Shown here: in pieces, positions 6,365 to 7,933 of the stretch | Position numbering within the stretch: position 1 is the stretch's first letter | How the letters are laid out: each line of letters starts with the position of its first letter | Origin: Anaerolineales bacterium | GTDB taxonomy: Bacteria; Chloroflexota; Anaerolineae; 4572-78; J111 | DNA: 7,933 nt | NCBI GenBank assembly: GCA_012032575.1 | Contig: JAAUSP010000347.1 | Coordinates: 1-7,933 of the forward strand | Direction: 5' to 3' | Program-made: the position numbers and the translations under genes | The notes under the pieces: model-generated | Database searches by the model: none | What the model saw: the letters and a program-made list of their open reading frames with translations, nothing else | What the model was told of the DNA's origin: nothing

Positions 6365-7933
6365 ATGTCAAAGCAAAGTAATAACGTCAAGCTGTTGATT
6401 GCGGCAGCATTGGGCGGACTGGTCGGGGCAGCGGTGGCCTTGCTATTTGCCCCAAAATCGGGCAGGGAAACCCGTACTCAACTCAATGAAAAGGGCCGGC
6501 AGGTCAAGCAGTTGGCCTCTAGCTTAAAAAGTGGCGAGATGTTGCTGAAGCCAGAAAGAGGCAGCTTCTTCGCCTCATCGCCTCACTTGCCCTCGCGTCA
6601 TCGCTTCGATTATGATGCGATCATCGTTGGCGGGGGGCATAATGGGTTGGTGACGGCGGCGTATCTGGCTAAGGCCGGGCGCAAGGTGTTGGTGCTGGAG
6701 CGCCGGGCTATTGTCGGCGGGGCGGCGGTGACGGAAGAATTGATCCCCGGCTTCAAATTCTCTTCCTGCGCCGACGGTCTGCCCGGTTTGTCCCCGGCGA
6801 TTGGGCGCGATTTGAACCTGTCCCGGCACGGCCTGGAATATCTGACCGCCGACCCGGCCATCTTCGCCCCGCAGCCGGATGGCCGCGCCTTGACTATCTG
6901 GCGCGACCCCCAGCGCACGGTGCGGGAAATCGAGCGCTTTTCCAAACAGGATGCTGCCCGTTACCCTGATTTCACGGCTCTGATCGGCAAAGTAGCCAGC
7001 CTGGTCGGCGCGTTGATGACCGTGACGCCACCGCACATGCCCCGGCCTGCAGCCGCCGATATGCCGGAACTGCTCAAGCTGCTCGCCCCGGCCCGGCAGT
7101 TGAGCAAAAAAGATATTCACGACACCCTGCGTATTCTGCCCATGTCCGTGGCCGACCTGCTGGACGAGTGGTTTGAGTCGGACGCGCTGCGCGGGCTGAT
7201 TGCAGCGCGAGGCATCACCGGCATCACCTGGGGACCGCGTGCCGCCGGCACCGCTTACGTGCTGCTCTGCGGCTGCGCCGGAGACGGCCAGCCCTTTAGC
7301 TCCGGCGGCATCGTCAAGGGCGGGATGGGCGGCCTGACCGAGGCCATCGCCAGGGCGGCCCATCATTACGGCGCGGAAATTCGCACCGGGGTGGAGGTGG
7401 CCGAAATTGTGGTGGAACAGGGCCAAACTAACGGAGTGCGCCTGGCTAACGGACAGATGATTACCGCCGCGGCTATCATCGCCAATGCCGACCCGCGCAC
7501 CACTTTTATGAAATTGGTGGACCCGGCCTTTCTCGACCCGTTTTTTGTCAAGCAGGTCCAAAATATCAAGTATCGCGGCTCCGGGGCGCGGGTGCATCTG
7601 GCGTTGAAGGATCTGCCCCAATTTACGGCGCTGAACGGCAATGCCCATGAGGTTCTGCGCGGCTACACCCGGATCGCGCCCAGTTTGAATTACCTCGAAA
7701 AAGCCTTCGATGCGGCCAAGTATGGCCAAATTGCCCGGCAGCCTTATCTGGATGTGACCATTCCTTCACTGGCCGATCCGAGCCTGGCTCCGGCGGGGCA
7801 GCATGTGATGTCGGTGTATATGCAGTATGCGCCTTATTGTTTGAAGCAGGGGAGCGGAGGAGGCGAGGAGGCGAAGCAGGGGAGCAGGGGAGCAGGGGGG
7901 CAAGAACTTTTGACTCCCCTTCGTCACCCTGTC
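6365..7933 (+). CDS. YtxH-like membrane anchor fused to PYROXD2-like FAD oxidoreductase (3'-truncated)
   Basis: One frame runs without a stop from ATG 6365 to the window end, 523 residues so far. Residues 1-58 resemble a YtxH protein: a short polar start, one transmembrane segment (about 9-28, KLLIAAALGGLVGAAVALLF) and the typical APKSGRETRTQL edge with a charged helix. A linker (about 62-80, KPERGSFFASSPHLPSRHR) comes from low-complexity octamer-like DNA. From 81 the FAD fold begins: FDYDAIIVGGGHNGLVTAAYLA (G89-G90-G91-H-N-G94), VLVLERR, GGAAVTEELIPGFKF. It aligns with the upstream FAD protein through DLLDEWFESDALRG, GPRAAGTAYVLL, RQPYLDVTIP and HVMSVYMQYAPY. After residue 493 the sequence departs into repeat-derived KQGSGGGEEAKQG. 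The family's C-terminal FAD motif lies beyond the window, so integrity is unproven. If real, this would be a membrane-tethered oxidoreductase. ATG 6539 is an alternative start that would give a soluble enzyme. Confidence 0.75.
   Translation, partial: MSKQSNNVKLLIAAALGGLVGAAVALLFAPKSGRETRTQLNEKGRQVKQLASSLKSGEMLLKPERGSFFASSPHLPSRHRFDYDAIIVGGGHNGLVTAAYLAKAGRKVLVLERRAIVGGAAVTEELIPGFKFSSCADGLPGLSPAIGRDLNLSRHGLEYLTADPAIFAPQPDGRALTIWRDPQRTVREIERFSKQDAARYPDFTALIGKVASLVGALMTVTPPHMPRPAAADMPELLKLLAPARQLSKKDIHDTLRILPMSVADLLDEWFESDALRGLIAARGITGITWGPRAAGTAYVLLCGCAGDGQPFSSGGIVKGGMGGLTEAIARAAHHYGAEIRTGVEVAEIVVEQGQTNGVRLANGQMITAAAIIANADPRTTFMKLVDPAFLDPFFVKQVQNIKYRGSGARVHLALKDLPQFTALNGNAHEVLRGYTRIAPSLNYLEKAFDAAKYGQIARQPYLDVTIPSLADPSLAPAGQHVMSVYMQYAPYCLKQGSGGGEEAKQGSRGAGGQELLTPLRHPV
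6564..6607. repeat. Low-complexity octamer-like tract at the fusion joint
   Basis: The tract CTTCGCCT, CATCGCCT, CACTTGCC, CTCGCGTC, ATCGCTTC reads as degenerate 8-base units rich in CGCCTCA. It encodes the linker between the YtxH-like and FAD parts and matches neither domain family. It looks like the edge of a dispersed repeat, but no second copy lies in the window to prove this. Confidence 0.4.
7844..7933. repeat. AGCAGGGG octamer repeat inside the coding frame
   Basis: AGCAGGGG occurs at 7845-7852, 7875-7882, 7883-7890 and 7891-7898, with degenerate units AGCGGAGG, AGGCGAGG and AGGCGAAG between. A second part, GACTCCCC then CACCCTGTC, follows to the window end. The tract is in frame with the FAD oxidoreductase and adds at least 27 low-complexity residues where the paralogue continues with QLAEGTWEEKREAF. 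Its right boundary lies outside the window. Confidence 0.75.

Noticed and set aside
6575..7729. Minus-strand open frame of 384 codons opposite the second FAD gene
   Set aside because: The plus strand encodes a clear FAD oxidoreductase aligned with its upstream paralogue; the minus frame is its shadow. The same applies to the minus frames at 3411-4562, 4585-5079, 5251-5928 and 1287-1892.
4588..7933. Carotenoid (phytoene) desaturase pair
   Set aside because: The fold is shared, but the sequences look PYROXD2-like and no phytoene synthase or other carotenoid gene is nearby.

Overview
The window is a run of six co-directional (+ strand) protein-coding genes, both end genes cut by the window edges. 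No RNA gene, transposase or CRISPR array is visible. The DNA is GC-rich. Each of the five gaps between genes carries short inverted or tandem repeats built from 7- or 8-base units (CGTGATR, GAATTAA, AGCAGGGG types). Gene content plus this repeat habit suggests a Chloroflexota bacterium (Anaerolineae-like), probably from a metagenome. That assignment is an inference and the window holds no marker gene.

Layout: (1) the 3' part of an ADP-forming acyl-CoA synthetase (ATP-grasp half), ending at 641; (2) an acyl-CoA dehydrogenase, 723-1901; (3) a Rieske non-heme iron oxygenase alpha subunit, 2099-3202; (4) a stand-alone GcvT-family (T-protein-like) aminomethyltransferase, 3333-4520; (5) a PYROXD2-like FAD oxidoreductase, 4588-6204; (6) a second, divergent PYROXD2-like FAD oxidoreductase from 6365 to the window end, with a YtxH-like membrane-anchor domain in frame at its N-terminus.

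Reading the genes together: a Rieske enzyme of the betaine/quaternary-amine type, next to a folate-dependent one-carbon transferase, suggests oxidative N-demethylation with the released C1 unit passed to tetrahydrofolate. The CoA ligase and acyl-CoA dehydrogenase suggest that a carboxylic acid, or the remaining carbon skeleton, is activated and desaturated. The FAD enzymes could be amine- or C-C-oxidising partners. The substrate cannot be read from the sequence. No Rieske reductase and no GcvP, GcvH or Lpd is in the window.

The most unusual points are the in-frame YtxH-FAD oxidoreductase fusion, joined by a low-complexity tract that looks like a dispersed repeat; a second in-frame repeat tract in the same gene at a site conserved in its paralogue (7844 to the window end); and repeat elements that form the last codons and stop codons of two genes.
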